From Phycisphaerae bacterium (GTDB lineage Bacteria; Planctomycetota; Phycisphaerae; UBA1845), in assembly GCA_029260075.1 (NCBI GenBank), contig JAJDDY010000059.1, positions 1 through 36,823 of the forward strand: 36,823 bases of DNA, written 5' to 3'. The position numbers and the translations under genes were made by a program. Under the pieces are notes generated by a model. The model worked only from the letters and a program-made list of their open reading frames with translations. It did not search any database and was not told the DNA's origin. The stretch's first letter is position 1. Every line of letters begins with the position of its first letter. Shown here one piece after another: positions 24,657 to 33,416 of this stretch.

Positions 24657-27152
24657 TCAGTACGGTCCGGAGCAAAAACCCAGGAATTCTTGATAGTCCT
24701 GAAGATCGATATCGAAATCTTCATCTATGTCGGCTGGAAACAAGCACTGATCCGACGGCGTAAGGAATCCACCGGATTCCTTCGGTCCGCTATAACATCG
24801 CTGCAGCGCGGCGATATCGCTCAGGTCAATGTCGCCGTCATTGTCCATGTCGCCGAGCAAACATCCCTGCCGGCACGGAGGCGATTGGCATGCGGTGATT
24901 CCGCCCTGCTCGAGGCAAGTCTGACGCGGATAATCGGGAATGCAGATCGTACTCCAGCAACACAAGTCCAGTTGCGGGCAGCTGCACGAAATCCCCAGTG
25001 TTGTAGTCGGGCAGCGGTCACGGCAGTCGTCGACTCCGTCGCCGTCGGTGTCGCCCGGCGGAACGCAGTCGTCAGGTATCCCATTGCCGTCGCAGTCCGT
25101 TTCGCACCCGTCCGGAACCTGGTTGGCGTTACAGTCGGCGCACGCCAAGTCCCCCGGAAGGCAGCTCGCAATGACGCAATCGTCCGGGACGCCATTGCTG
25201 TCGCAGTCCGGTTCACATTCGTCCGGAATGCCGTTGTCGTTGCAATCCTGGCTGATACCGCACGGTTCGAAGCAGACGGTACCGTCGCAACGGAGGTCGC
25301 ATCGGTCGTCGTTGCCATTGTCGTTACAGTCAACAGGTGCGCCCCCGGGCGCGGTGCCACGCCACTGGATTACGCTCGGGAAGCCCGGTTTGAAGAGACC
25401 AATCGTTAGCGGTCGAACACCAGGCGCCTGGAAGCAATCGAACCCAAACGTGAAGGTTGTATCATAGCGCAAGGCGTTGGCGTTTGGACTTACGTCGTAC
25501 GTATCGGTGTACCACGTGATCGCGGAATCCGCGAAGCCAATCGACCAATCGGTGGTGTCCACGTCCTCGCCGCTGTGGTGATCGATGTCATGGAAGTAGA
25601 TATTGAACGGCTGGGCGTTCGGCGGAAGAGATACGCTAAACGATCGGGCGGCCCGGTCGGAATTGAGGTTCTGCAGGGCGTAGGTGTATCGCCAGACCCT
25701 TGGTTCCACTTCCGTAACCTTGTTGCCCATAAGGAACAGTCCCTCGGCGGGCACGCGGATATCCGTTTCAATTACTTCCGGGTCGTGGTCAGCCCAGGCG
25801 CGAACGGCCGCCTGTCCGCGCTGCGTCGGCCACTCGGAATGAATCCGAAACGAAAACGTCGTCGGGCTGGATGCGACAAGCTCGACACGGCGGTAGGACG
25901 CGTTGTTGTCGTGGTTTCCGGCTGCGGCGTCGTCGGCGTTAAGATAGAGCCCCTCCATGAAATACATCGCACTTGCGTTTCGGATCGGATCGAGGTCGGC
26001 ATCATGAACTTGCACACGCCGATCGAGTATGACATCGTCTGCCTGAAAACCATCCCAAGGGTACTCAAAATGGCCGGTGTGGGGATCGACGAGGGATCGG
26101 GGACTCATGTTCGACTGAATACCGTTCAGCGACGCACTGTACGGATCTGAGCAACCGACGCCCAGTTCGCTGCCGTTGGTGATGTCGGAGCACGGTGAAC
26201 AGTAGCTCTGCGAAACCGCGTAGAACCCGTGTTTGACCCAACTCATCCCAATCTGATCAAAACGCTCGTTCTTGAGGCGGTAGATGTTTTGAAGGATGAC
26301 CGGATGGTCATTGGAGTAGGAAACCCAACTCGTCCGCTCGGTGCCGATACTGCATGCGGTCGTTCCGATGGCGTACGACGTAAGATTGCCGACGTGCCCA
26401 TACCGTATGATCGATTGCAGGTCTGCGATGATGATATCGGATCCGAGGGAGGCAGCGGCTTCGCCCGCCTCAGCCGACGTAGTGAGACCACATCGGGTTT
26501 CTGTGCCGTAGCGGCGGTCCGTTTTGATCGGTTCCAACTTGGTGTCCGCATCGACGACGAGCCGTCCGATCGAAACGCCTGCCCATTCCGGCGCCCCGAC
26601 TGCTTCCGCCCAGGTCGAGACAAAACCGATGTCACCGGCGATTCGCAAAAATCCAGTCGCCGCCTCGAACTCATACGTAACCTCTGTCAGCTCAAGCGTC
26701 GGGTCGAGATCGTCCGCAGCCGTGAGTGTGCTCTCGATGTAGAGTCGTCCGTCCCTGTTCTGCGCGAGACGCAAATTGCCCAAGACGATTCTCGCTCCGG
26801 CACGGTCCCAGAGCAGTGCACCGCATGTTTCGATGAATCCGGAGCCGATTTGGTAGGCCGTACCGTTGCGAACGTGGACGACGAGTGTAGCTGAAGGCAG
26901 AATCGGAAACGTCACGGTTTCGACACCGGACGTCGTTTCCGTTGCGGAGAGATGGCCGCGCGGCACGAACCCGAGACCCGCTTCGCGAACAAGCGTCGGG
27001 TCCAACTTTAGCGTCACCACGCCGTCATGAATTGCAAACGATTCCCGCACGCCGTCATCGGTCGGTGGCAACTGACCGGAAGACGGAAGTGCCCACACCG
27101 AGCAGGCGACAAGGCATATTGCATTGCCCCCGGTAGAACGTAGCCGTCTCAT
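24657..27152 (-). CDS. Large secreted protein with DCNxNGxPDxC repeats and C-terminal dockerin-like domain
   Basis: The 831-residue exported protein has a signal peptide (1-26, VWALPSSGQ). A ~560-residue N-terminal region (about 35-600) has no fold I recognise but is beta-rich with scattered Cys. Calcium-binding thrombospondin-type-3-like repeats follow at ~615-720 (DCNDNGIPDECEPDCDSNG, DCNANQVPDGCETDC, DTDGDGVDDCRDRCP). The end is a dockerin-like pair (GDMDNDGDIDLSDIAALQRC and ADIDEDFDIDLQDYQEF). Such proteins are typical of Phycisphaerae secretomes and are probably anchored or assembled at the cell surface. The ATG at 27152 is three bases from a run of nine G on the coding strand, the only ribosome-binding element. 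It lies 112 bases upstream of the octaheme gene on the same strand, so co-transcription is possible. Confidence 0.85.
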   Translation of the reverse strand: MRRLRSTGGNAICLVACSVWALPSSGQLPPTDDGVRESFAIHDGVVTLKLDPTLVREAGLGFVPRGHLSATETTSGVETVTFPILPSATLVVHVRNGTAYQIGSGFIETCGALLWDRAGARIVLGNLRLAQNRDGRLYIESTLTAADDLDPTLELTEVTYEFEAATGFLRIAGDIGFVSTWAEAVGAPEWAGVSIGRLVVDADTKLEPIKTDRRYGTETRCGLTTSAEAGEAAASLGSDIIIADLQSIIRYGHVGNLTSYAIGTTACSIGTERTSWVSYSNDHPVILQNIYRLKNERFDQIGMSWVKHGFYAVSQSYCSPCSDITNGSELGVGCSDPYSASLNGIQSNMSPRSLVDPHTGHFEYPWDGFQADDVILDRRVQVHDADLDPIRNASAMYFMEGLYLNADDAAAGNHDNNASYRRVELVASSPTTFSFRIHSEWPTQRGQAAVRAWADHDPEVIETDIRVPAEGLFLMGNKVTEVEPRVWRYTYALQNLNSDRAARSFSVSLPPNAQPFNIYFHDIDHHSGEDVDTTDWSIGFADSAITWYTDTYDVSPNANALRYDTTFTFGFDCFQAPGVRPLTIGLFKPGFPSVIQWRGTAPGGAPVDCNDNGNDDRCDLRCDGTVCFEPCGISQDCNDNGIPDECEPDCDSNGVPDDCVIASCLPGDLACADCNANQVPDGCETDCDGNGIPDDCVPPGDTDGDGVDDCRDRCPTTTLGISCSCPQLDLCCWSTICIPDYPRQTCLEQGGITACQSPPCRQGCLLGDMDNDGDIDLSDIAALQRCYSGPKESGGFLTPSDQCLFPADIDEDFDIDLQDYQEFLGFCSGPY

Positions 27153-27154
27153 AA

Positions 27155-27163
27155 CCCCCCCCC
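27155..27163 (-). promoter_or_regulatory. Poly-G tract at the ribosome-binding site of the 24657-27152 gene
   Basis: Nine consecutive C on the + strand (27155-27163) read as GGGGGGGGG immediately before TT-ATG. It is the only Shine-Dalgarno-like element of this gene. Slippage in such a run would change the spacing to the ATG and could vary expression. Confidence 0.45.
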
Positions 27164-27751
27164 AGGCCTAGAAAACGTACCGCTGAAGTGCGTTGGCGCA
27201 GTGGCTCGCCAAGTAACTCCGCGAGCATCAAGCTTGGTCCAACCTGACGGTCGCAGGGCGTACCCGGCTGGCTTGCAATTGCGATGCCAAGCAGCGGTTC
27301 CAGAGCGCGAATCTTTGCGGGACGATATCTTTGACCGAACGAAGCGGTTGAGTCGCGCGGGTGGATCAAGCGTGACAGCGACGCACGAGAGTTTTCTCTT
27401 ACCTGAATGAGAATATGGTCAATGCGTCTTCGTTTTCGGTCGTAACAATATTCGACGCGTTCGAAACCATCGCGCTATTCTCTCGACGGTTCAGCGATGC
27501 TCGCTGGTTTTGCGCTGGACGCGGGACTAGCATAACCAGGGGTACTAAGTTTGGAGGATGGTCGTCGGACAGGCCCACGCAAGCTCGATCGTGGGTTGAG
27601 TAGTAACGTGTGTTGCGCGCGCGGCGAGCGGCAGGGTGCAGCGTCGTCGTTCAAGGTTTCGATGGATTGAGCAACGCGTGAGGTGGAAGACTGTTCGGCG
27701 CGGGGCCGGGTGGTCGAAGACGAACCGGACCGATAACGGAGGTCAAGACCA
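27164..27751. other. 588-base intergenic region without a recognisable gene
   Basis: Short open frames here on both strands lack family resemblance and ribosome-binding sites. I see no tRNA, terminator or known repeat. The divergent promoters of the dockerin protein and the RidA-family gene must lie in it. The RidA ribosome-binding site ggagg is at 27739-27743. Confidence 0.5.
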
Positions 27752-28216
27752 ATGACCGCAGTTTCGAAAGATAGAATCCTCAAGACGCCGATCGAGAGCA
27801 AGAGTGCGCTTTGCGAGGCATACGACTATCCCAAGAAAGTGGCCTTCTCGCGAGGGATGCGCGTGGAACTGGACAATTGTGTGATGCTCTTCATTTCGGG
27901 GACGGCTAGTGTCGACGAACGCGGCGATTCCATCCACCTCGGCGACATCCAAGCTCAGACACGCCGCGCGTTCGAGAACATCACGGCGTTGTTGGAAAGC
28001 GAGGCGGCAGACTGGCATGATATCGTCAGGACAACGTGCTACCTAGCGGACTTTCGCCACTACGATGAGTTCAACGATGTGCGCAATCTGTTCTACGAGG
28101 AACAAGGGCTCGATCCGCTGCCGGCGAGTACGTGCATCGAAGCGCGCATTTGCAGACCTGAACTCATGGTAGAAATTGAGGCCATCGCCATGATTCGCGC
28201 GGACACTACGGAATGA
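27752..28216 (+). CDS. RidA/YjgF-family protein lacking the canonical catalytic Arg
   Basis: The 154-residue protein starts at 27752 behind ggagg. The trimeric RidA fold is visible: MLFISGTASVDERG, IQAQTRRAFENITALLE, IVRTTCYLADFRHYDEFNDV and LMVEIEAIAM. Classical RidA deaminates 2-aminoacrylate and other reactive enamines using an Arg in the motif PARSCVEV. Here the matching stretch is PASTCIEA, so the Arg is replaced. It therefore belongs to a non-deaminase Rid subgroup of unknown activity. An N-terminal extension of ~35 residues (DRILKTPIESK...) precedes the core. It stands alone, convergent with the Cys-rich gene. Cytosolic. Confidence 0.88.
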   Translation: MTAVSKDRILKTPIESKSALCEAYDYPKKVAFSRGMRVELDNCVMLFISGTASVDERGDSIHLGDIQAQTRRAFENITALLESEAADWHDIVRTTCYLADFRHYDEFNDVRNLFYEEQGLDPLPASTCIEARICRPELMVEIEAIAMIRADTTE

Positions 28217-28343
28217 TTCTGTACGGTCTCAGCTCGACATAGCAGATGGCGCTCCGCTTCGACGGTTCGGAAAGCGTTCGAACATTCGCTTGCCGCTTCA
28301 GAAGAAGGACGCAGCGAGACAGGGCAACCGCTAGGCGGCGTTG

Positions 28344-29726
28344 TCACGGTGACGGACGGTGTCGCCGACGAACGAACGGGACGCCGCGCAGCCTGAGCAA
28401 CATGAGCCCGAAGAAGGGAATCATCGTCGCGCCGCCCAAGCCAGCGCCGCACAAGCCCGGCCCAACGCACCCATCCGTAACGGTCACTTCGGCTTGGCAC
28501 GTATCCGACGCGCCGGATGAGTCGGTGACCGTCAAAGTCACCGTGTGAACACCGGGCCCGTACGGCCCGGGTGGGTCTTGTGTCGTGGTTGTCAGGTCAA
28601 GGTCAGGATCAAAGGAGCCATCGTTAACGTCCACCAGAACAAGACCGTCCTCGTCAGCCGCGCATGTCGATTCGTCTACGCACTTAGCGACGGGTGGGTT
28701 ATTCACCACGTCAACCAGATCACCGTTGGCGTTGAGGCACCCGACAATGTCTAGCGTCGTTTCGCACTGATACAGTCCCAGCGTGATCGGAACGAGGCTC
28801 GGGCCAAAGGCCAAGCTTTCGATAGCCCCGACGATGGTCGCCGGGGGTGCAATCACTTGACCCACCACGAGGCTCACCAGGCCCACGCCCGCCGACCCGA
28901 TTTCCACAAGCGCTTGTCCGGAAAAATCGTCGAACACTTCGTACTGACCCAACGAGGCGAACACGTTGATCTCCGCGTTGGTCTCGGCCCCGATGCACGT
29001 TGTCGAATAGCACCCGAAGCAACCGTCCGGGTCGTACACGGTCCCGACTTCGACCGAGCCGGCGACGCCGGCGCCTGCTGCGGCTCCGGCGCCGAAGGAC
29101 AGTGTGACGTTGCCGTCGATGGCGCCGTTGTGCAGGTCCGAGCTGTACATGGATCTGCAGACGTCATCGCCGGATAGGTCGAAGTCCGTCGACGGAAAAC
29201 ACTGGAAGCCCGATTCGTCATCAAATGTCGCTGGCCAGCACACCAGCCCCTCCGCGCACGTAGCTAGGAGCGGAACACATGACTCGCCAATTGTGTTGAA
29301 CGGAACGCACGACGGGCACGCAGCTTCACAGTCTACCTTGCAATCACTGCAATCAAGATCGCAGATCGACCGGCACGCTGTCCGCGCGGTACTACAGGCA
29401 TCGCTACAGTCGTCGCAATCATCGCGACAGTCTCCGCAGTCGCAAACTATGCTCGGCGCCAAGCAACAGCCGTCACAGGCAAGATCGCATGCATCGCAAC
29501 CGACGTCACATGTGTCGAACACGGCGGTACAGGCGGTACGACAGCCGGTGCGCACGGCACCGCAAGCGCCGCTACAAACCGCGCCGGTTGCCGAACATGA
29601 TAGAACGCACGCGTCCATCGCGACTTGATTCTGGCACGGCTGAGCGTCAGCAACAGAAACGTAGACAAGGCTCGAAACCGCAACGCCACAAGCAGCGCGA
29701 ATGATGCGTTCCGACACAAAGGTCAT
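28344..29726 (-). CDS. Exported Cys-rich protein with CX3CX6 repeats, Ig/PKD-like domain and C-terminal anchor signal
   Basis: The 460-residue protein starts at ATG 29726 (gggag upstream), not at 29786. After a signal peptide (to VADAQ) comes a region of about 120 residues with roughly 35 Cys. Much of it follows a strict CX3CX6CX3C period (CSGACGAVRTGCRTAC), suggesting a disulfide-bonded helical stack. A Gly/Ala-rich middle part follows, then a PKD/Ig-like domain at ~370-425 (VHTVTLTVTDSSGASDTC). The end CGAGLGGATMIPFFGLMLL plus an RRRHR tail looks like a MYXO-CTERM/planctomycete-type sorting and anchoring signal. It is probably a cell-surface structural protein. No catalytic motif is seen. 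Confidence 0.82.
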   Translation of the reverse strand: MTFVSERIIRAACGVAVSSLVYVSVADAQPCQNQVAMDACVLSCSATGAVCSGACGAVRTGCRTACTAVFDTCDVGCDACDLACDGCCLAPSIVCDCGDCRDDCDDCSDACSTARTACRSICDLDCSDCKVDCEAACPSCVPFNTIGESCVPLLATCAEGLVCWPATFDDESGFQCFPSTDFDLSGDDVCRSMYSSDLHNGAIDGNVTLSFGAGAAAGAGVAGSVEVGTVYDPDGCFGCYSTTCIGAETNAEINVFASLGQYEVFDDFSGQALVEIGSAGVGLVSLVVGQVIAPPATIVGAIESLAFGPSLVPITLGLYQCETTLDIVGCLNANGDLVDVVNNPPVAKCVDESTCAADEDGLVLVDVNDGSFDPDLDLTTTTQDPPGPYGPGVHTVTLTVTDSSGASDTCQAEVTVTDGCVGPGLCGAGLGGATMIPFFGLMLLRLRGVPFVRRRHRPSP

Positions 29727-29923
29727 ATTCTTGGCTCCCGTAATAATCTTACAATTGTTCAAGACGAGCACTGGCCCGCCCACCAAGTCCCGTACCGCTT
29801 GTTATATCAATCCTGTGTCGTTATCCGAGAAGGACGACTCGAAGATGAGACGATAGCGACACGATCCGGAGCAGATTATTCGCCAGCTTCCGAATACGGA
29901 TCGGTCTTCCATTTGAATCCTCC

Positions 29924-30424
29924 CTACTCCACCCGCGTTAGGATGAGCCAGCGTACGAGACCGGGCACAACGACGAGAAAGAACAATCCCGTGACCAGTG
30001 CGCCCGCAGACAAGAAGCCCGCTATGACGGCACCCAGCCAAAGGCGCCATGTCGAATCCAGTTCCGCTTCCGCAGGCTGTTCGGGGTCATAGAGAATCGA
30101 CACTTTGTCACCGATTCCGTGGCTCGGTCTACCAGACGAGACGCTCGAAGGCACTTCGTAGTTTCGACCGTTGTCGGCGGTAAAGGCGAACACCGGGCGA
30201 TACATCGTTCGTCCGTCCGAGTTCTCACTCTTGTCGATCTCGATGACGACACCTTCGGTTTCTATCGCAACCTCAAGAAAGCGGGCCGTCGAGAAGTAGA
30301 ACCAGGCGGCGATTGGGGCTGAGCAAAGGAACGAGACGATCGCCAGAACGCCAATAGCCCGTGCCGCCAGAATCATTCGCAACGATCTTCGCGTCGCCAA
30401 CGCCGCTCGATCAGTCAGGTCCAA
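29924..30424 (-). CDS. DUF3592 domain membrane protein
   Basis: The 166-residue protein starts at TTG 30424 with ggag 8 bases upstream; no ATG upstream fits. Two membrane helices (about 22-44, IGVLAIVSFLCSAPIAAWFY, and 127-155, LWLGAVIAGFLSAGALVTG) flank an extracytoplasmic beta domain. That domain holds MYRPVFAFTADNGRNYEVPS and VSILYDPEQP, the DUF3592 signature. Its function is unknown; many bacteria carry it singly. It lies between the Cys-rich gene and the initiator tRNA, with 197 bases before the former that hold no gene. Confidence 0.88.
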   Translation of the reverse strand: MDLTDRAALATRRSLRMILAARAIGVLAIVSFLCSAPIAAWFYFSTARFLEVAIETEGVVIEIDKSENSDGRTMYRPVFAFTADNGRNYEVPSSVSSGRPSHGIGDKVSILYDPEQPAEAELDSTWRLWLGAVIAGFLSAGALVTGLFFLVVVPGLVRWLILTRVE

Positions 30425-30584
30425 GGTAGCATCTCCAAAGCGGATTCGCTGGGATTACCATGGACGCTGGCCCGCGTGCGTATCGAAAAGGCAGCACTCA
30501 CGGTGCTGCAAGCGGGGCATCGAGCATCCGCGCAAGGGTGGGCCGTCTGCCTGGTGTAACTGATTGAATACCAAGGAGTCAGAA

Positions 30585-30657
30585 TAGCGGGGGCAGGACT
30601 CGAACCTGCGACCTCCGGGTTATGAGCCCGACGAGCTGCCAACTGCTCTACCCCGCA
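30585..30657 (-). tRNA. Initiator tRNA-fMet (CAT anticodon)
   Basis: The minus strand gives a full cloverleaf of 73 nt: acceptor TGCGGGG, D-arm GAGCAGTTGGCAGCTC, anticodon arm TCGGGCTCATAACCCGG, and T-arm with GGTTCGAGTCC. Three G-C pairs under the CAT loop and an unpaired 1-72 position mark it as the initiator. Position 1-72 is U-U rather than the usual C-A. CCA is not encoded. Confidence 0.95.
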
Positions 30658-31077
30658 ATCGTGGGCGGTACGCTAAACCAATCTCAGATCGTCGTCAAGT
30701 ACGCTTTCTTGTTGCCCGTGGCCGACACGCGGTGGCCGAGTGCCCGGCCCCGGAATTTTCGGTGGACGCTGCGGGCGATTGCTCGTTTCGGCGGGAAAAC
30801 TCGTGACCGCCGTGACTATCTGAGCCCCGCCAAGCGCGCGACTCTTGTTCGAGGGCGTTAGGGTGCGTAGAGTGCCCGCCGGCGGCGTCGCATCGAGCGT
30901 AGTTTTGTCCAGTGGAGGCTGGGTTGGAGGCGCGGCGTACGCGGGGGCGACGCGACTCTGAGTTGGCTGGAGTGATCTCTTTCCAACTGTAGCGTCTAGC
31001 ACCTGTTCTTTACGGTACGTCATGACGTTTCGTCGCTACGTTTTGAATGAGCAAGCTATGGGAAAGGTTCCAGCATC
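30658..31077. other. 420-base region between tRNA-fMet and purD
   Basis: No supported gene is present. A minus-strand frame at 30673-31023 would give a Pro/Thr-rich, low-complexity 116-residue product with no ribosome-binding site and no family resemblance. The purD promoter and the tRNA promoter are expected here but I find no clear consensus boxes. Confidence 0.5.
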
Positions 31078-32364
31078 GTGCGAGTTTTGATCATCGGCGG
31101 CGGGGGGCGAGAGCACGCATTGGCGTGCTGTCTCGCCAAGTCGTCTCGTATTTCCGAAATTGTGTGCACGCCGGGTAACGCCGGAACCGCCGCGCTTGGC
31201 CGAAACGCCGTCGTCAATGCGGCTGACCACGACGCCCTCTTACGCTTCGCGCAAGATGAATCCATCGACCTGATCATTGTCGGTCCGGAGCAACCGCTGT
31301 GCGACGGTATCGTCGACAAATTCCAAGCGGCCGGGCTGCGCATCTTCGGTCCGACGGCTGCGGCGGCGCGCATCGAGGGTGACAAGGCGTACGCGAAAAT
31401 GCTCATGCGCCGGGCGCACATCCCGACGGCCGAGGCGCACGTCTTCGATCGCCATCAGGACGCCCGCGACTATGTGGCGTCGCGTGAGGCTGGGGTCGTT
31501 GTGAAGGCGGCTGGGTTGGCGGGGGGGAAGGGCGTCTTCGTTTGCCCCGATCCCGCTGACGCGATGTTGGCCGTCGATTCGATCATGGTGGCCGGTGAAT
31601 TCGGTGACGCTGGTCGCACAGTCATTGTCGAAGAGTTGCTCAAGGGGCAAGAGTTATCCGTCTTCGCGCTTGTCGACGACCGCACGATCTATGTGCTCGA
31701 CACCGCTCAAGACCACAAACCGATCGGCGAAGGTGACACCGGTCCGAACACGGGTGGAATGGGGGCAATCAGTCCAGCCCCAATCGCGACCGCCGACGTC
31801 ATGGCCACCGTTGAGCGTGAGGTGCTGGTTCCCATCGTTGACGCCCTGCGCAGCGACGGCGCTCCCTATCGCGGATTGCTCTACGTCGGTCTCATGCTGA
31901 CCGCCGGTGGTCCTAAGGTGCTCGAATTCAATTGCCGTTTCGGTGATCCGGAGACGCAAGCGTTACTGATGAGGTTGGACTCCGATCTACTCGACGTAAT
32001 CGAAGCCGTCGTGGATGGTCGACTCGCGGAGACCGAAATCAAGTGGAACCCGAAGTCGGCGGTGACGGTGGTGATGGCGTCCGAGGGATACCCCGGCCCG
32101 TTCGAACGGAGTAAGACGATCGAAGGGTTGGACGTTGCGGGTTCGATGAACGATGTGCGCGTCTTTCATGCTGCGACGCGACGCATCGGTGGGCGCGTAA
32201 TCACCACCGGAGGGCGTGTGTTGGGCGTGACCGCGCTCGGCGCCGGCTTGGCTGAGGCCAAACGTCTGGCGTACGAAGCCGTCGATGTGATTCGTTTCGA
32301 CAATGCGTATTGCCGCCGTGATATCGCCGACAAGGCCATCGCCGCGGCTGCGGCGCGCGCGTGA
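31078..32364 (+). CDS. purD: Phosphoribosylamine-glycine ligase (GAR synthetase)
   Basis: The 428-residue enzyme makes glycinamide ribonucleotide from phosphoribosylamine, glycine and ATP, the second step of purine synthesis. It is a standard-length ATP-grasp protein. Motifs are RVLIIGGGGREHAL (N domain), IVGPEQPLCDGI, FGPTAAAARIEGDKAYAK, KAAGLAGGKGV (ATP loop), GPNTGGMGA and EFNCRFGDPETQ (metal and ATP ligands). The start is GTG 31078, with ggaaagg at 31061-31067; the family N-terminus begins exactly there. It stands alone and converges on the membrane-protein gene. No frameshift or missing motif. Cytosolic. Confidence 0.97.
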   Translation: MRVLIIGGGGREHALACCLAKSSRISEIVCTPGNAGTAALGRNAVVNAADHDALLRFAQDESIDLIIVGPEQPLCDGIVDKFQAAGLRIFGPTAAAARIEGDKAYAKMLMRRAHIPTAEAHVFDRHQDARDYVASREAGVVVKAAGLAGGKGVFVCPDPADAMLAVDSIMVAGEFGDAGRTVIVEELLKGQELSVFALVDDRTIYVLDTAQDHKPIGEGDTGPNTGGMGAISPAPIATADVMATVEREVLVPIVDALRSDGAPYRGLLYVGLMLTAGGPKVLEFNCRFGDPETQALLMRLDSDLLDVIEAVVDGRLAETEIKWNPKSAVTVVMASEGYPGPFERSKTIEGLDVAGSMNDVRVFHAATRRIGGRVITTGGRVLGVTALGAGLAEAKRLAYEAVDVIRFDNAYCRRDIADKAIAAAAARA

Positions 32365-32430
32365 GTTTGGTTTGCGCGTTTAAGCGTGCGCGATGCAAGC
32401 GCGGTATCGCCTTGGCGGAAGTGGTATGTG

Positions 32431-33381
32431 TTACGCCGTTGCGGCCTTCCAGCCTGATCCGACTTCGTCCGGCGGTGGTGTGACCTGTGTATCTTCCTTC
32501 GAGTCGATTTCGTCGCGCTTCGAATCGATGCTCTCGAACAGTGCCACGCCCGTGGCGTAGAACGACAGGCGCATCCACACGCGAGACAGAATCCATAGCT
32601 GTTGGACGCCGAAGAGCATGAGCGACGATTTCAAGTCGGCGTTGGAGAAGCTGCCGGCGATTCCCACGTACACGATGGCCAGCACGAGTGTCATTACGCC
32701 GTTGAGATAGAACAGGGGGACAACGCGCACGCACCGTCGGATCGAAAACCAAAGCGCGGCGAAGGATGCTCGGACTACACTTCGGCGGCGCTCCACCACG
32801 AAGCGGATTCGGGCGTATTGGAACACCATGAGGACCAGTGAAAACGCGATCGCCGCGACGCCCATGCCCACCAACATCCAAAGCGTATCGGCTCTGTCCG
32901 TGGTGGCTGCCTCGCGCTGTTCGTCAACGTATGGCCCGAGCGCCGCATTGTACACCATCACGACGCCCGCGATGACCACGCCCAACAGCACGGTCATGCG
33001 CAAAAAGCCGACGAAGCAGCGACCGGACTCGCGAACGAACCGACGAAACGATACGTGCTGTTGGGCTGCGAGCGTAGCCACTATGCCCCCGGTCACGAAG
33101 ACGGTCAGTATGTAGTACAGAGCGCCCAGACCGAGCGCGACGAACCCGAGTGAACGAAACTCATCGCCGTGTAAACTCCAGAAGTCTTGAAACGTGTCGA
33201 GGGCGAATCCGCTTACGAAGTCGTCCGCCAGGTCCGTTTTGCTGATGCGGCTCACAAGTCGAAAGAACGGATAGAGGATGACCGATGCGACCAGAGCGTT
33301 CAGCAAGTAAAGCCAGAGCACCATGCGCCGGTGCAACCAGATTCTCTTCGTACCCGTAATAAACGCCGACCAGACAGACAT
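32431..33381 (-). CDS. Multi-pass membrane protein of unknown function
   Basis: The 316-residue protein is predicted from ATG 33381 (ggag six bases upstream). An alternative ATG at 33420 overlaps the stop codon of the M1 peptidase gene as ATGA and would add 13 residues. About six membrane helices are visible: MVLWLYLLNALVASVILYPF, FVALGLGALYYILTVFV, LLGVVIAGVVMVYN, MLVGMGVAAIAFSLVLMVF, VVPLFYLNGVMTLVLAIVY, and a weak last one. Between helices 4 and 5 lies a basic loop (RIRFVVERRRSVVRAS). The C-terminal ~30 residues are charged. The layout resembles uncharacterised DUF4013/glycerophosphoryl-phosphodiesterase-type membrane domains, but I do not assign a family. It sits right after the metallopeptidase and is likely co-transcribed with it. 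Confidence 0.78.
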   Translation of the reverse strand: MSVWSAFITGTKRIWLHRRMVLWLYLLNALVASVILYPFFRLVSRISKTDLADDFVSGFALDTFQDFWSLHGDEFRSLGFVALGLGALYYILTVFVTGGIVATLAAQQHVSFRRFVRESGRCFVGFLRMTVLLGVVIAGVVMVYNAALGPYVDEQREAATTDRADTLWMLVGMGVAAIAFSLVLMVFQYARIRFVVERRRSVVRASFAALWFSIRRCVRVVPLFYLNGVMTLVLAIVYVGIAGSFSNADLKSSLMLFGVQQLWILSRVWMRLSFYATGVALFESIDSKRDEIDSKEDTQVTPPPDEVGSGWKAATA

Positions 33382-33416
33382 GGTTCGCTCCGAGTCGTGG
33401 GGGGGATTTCGCACGT

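Noticed and set aside
24642-25409. + strand 255-residue frame rich in VAVRF/VVVAIV
   Set aside because: It is the antisense shadow of the DCNxNGxPDxC repeats of the minus-strand gene, which has a signal peptide and known domains.
30673-31023. Minus-strand 116-residue open frame between tRNA-fMet and purD
   Set aside because: Low-complexity Pro/Thr-rich product, no ribosome-binding site and no recognisable family.
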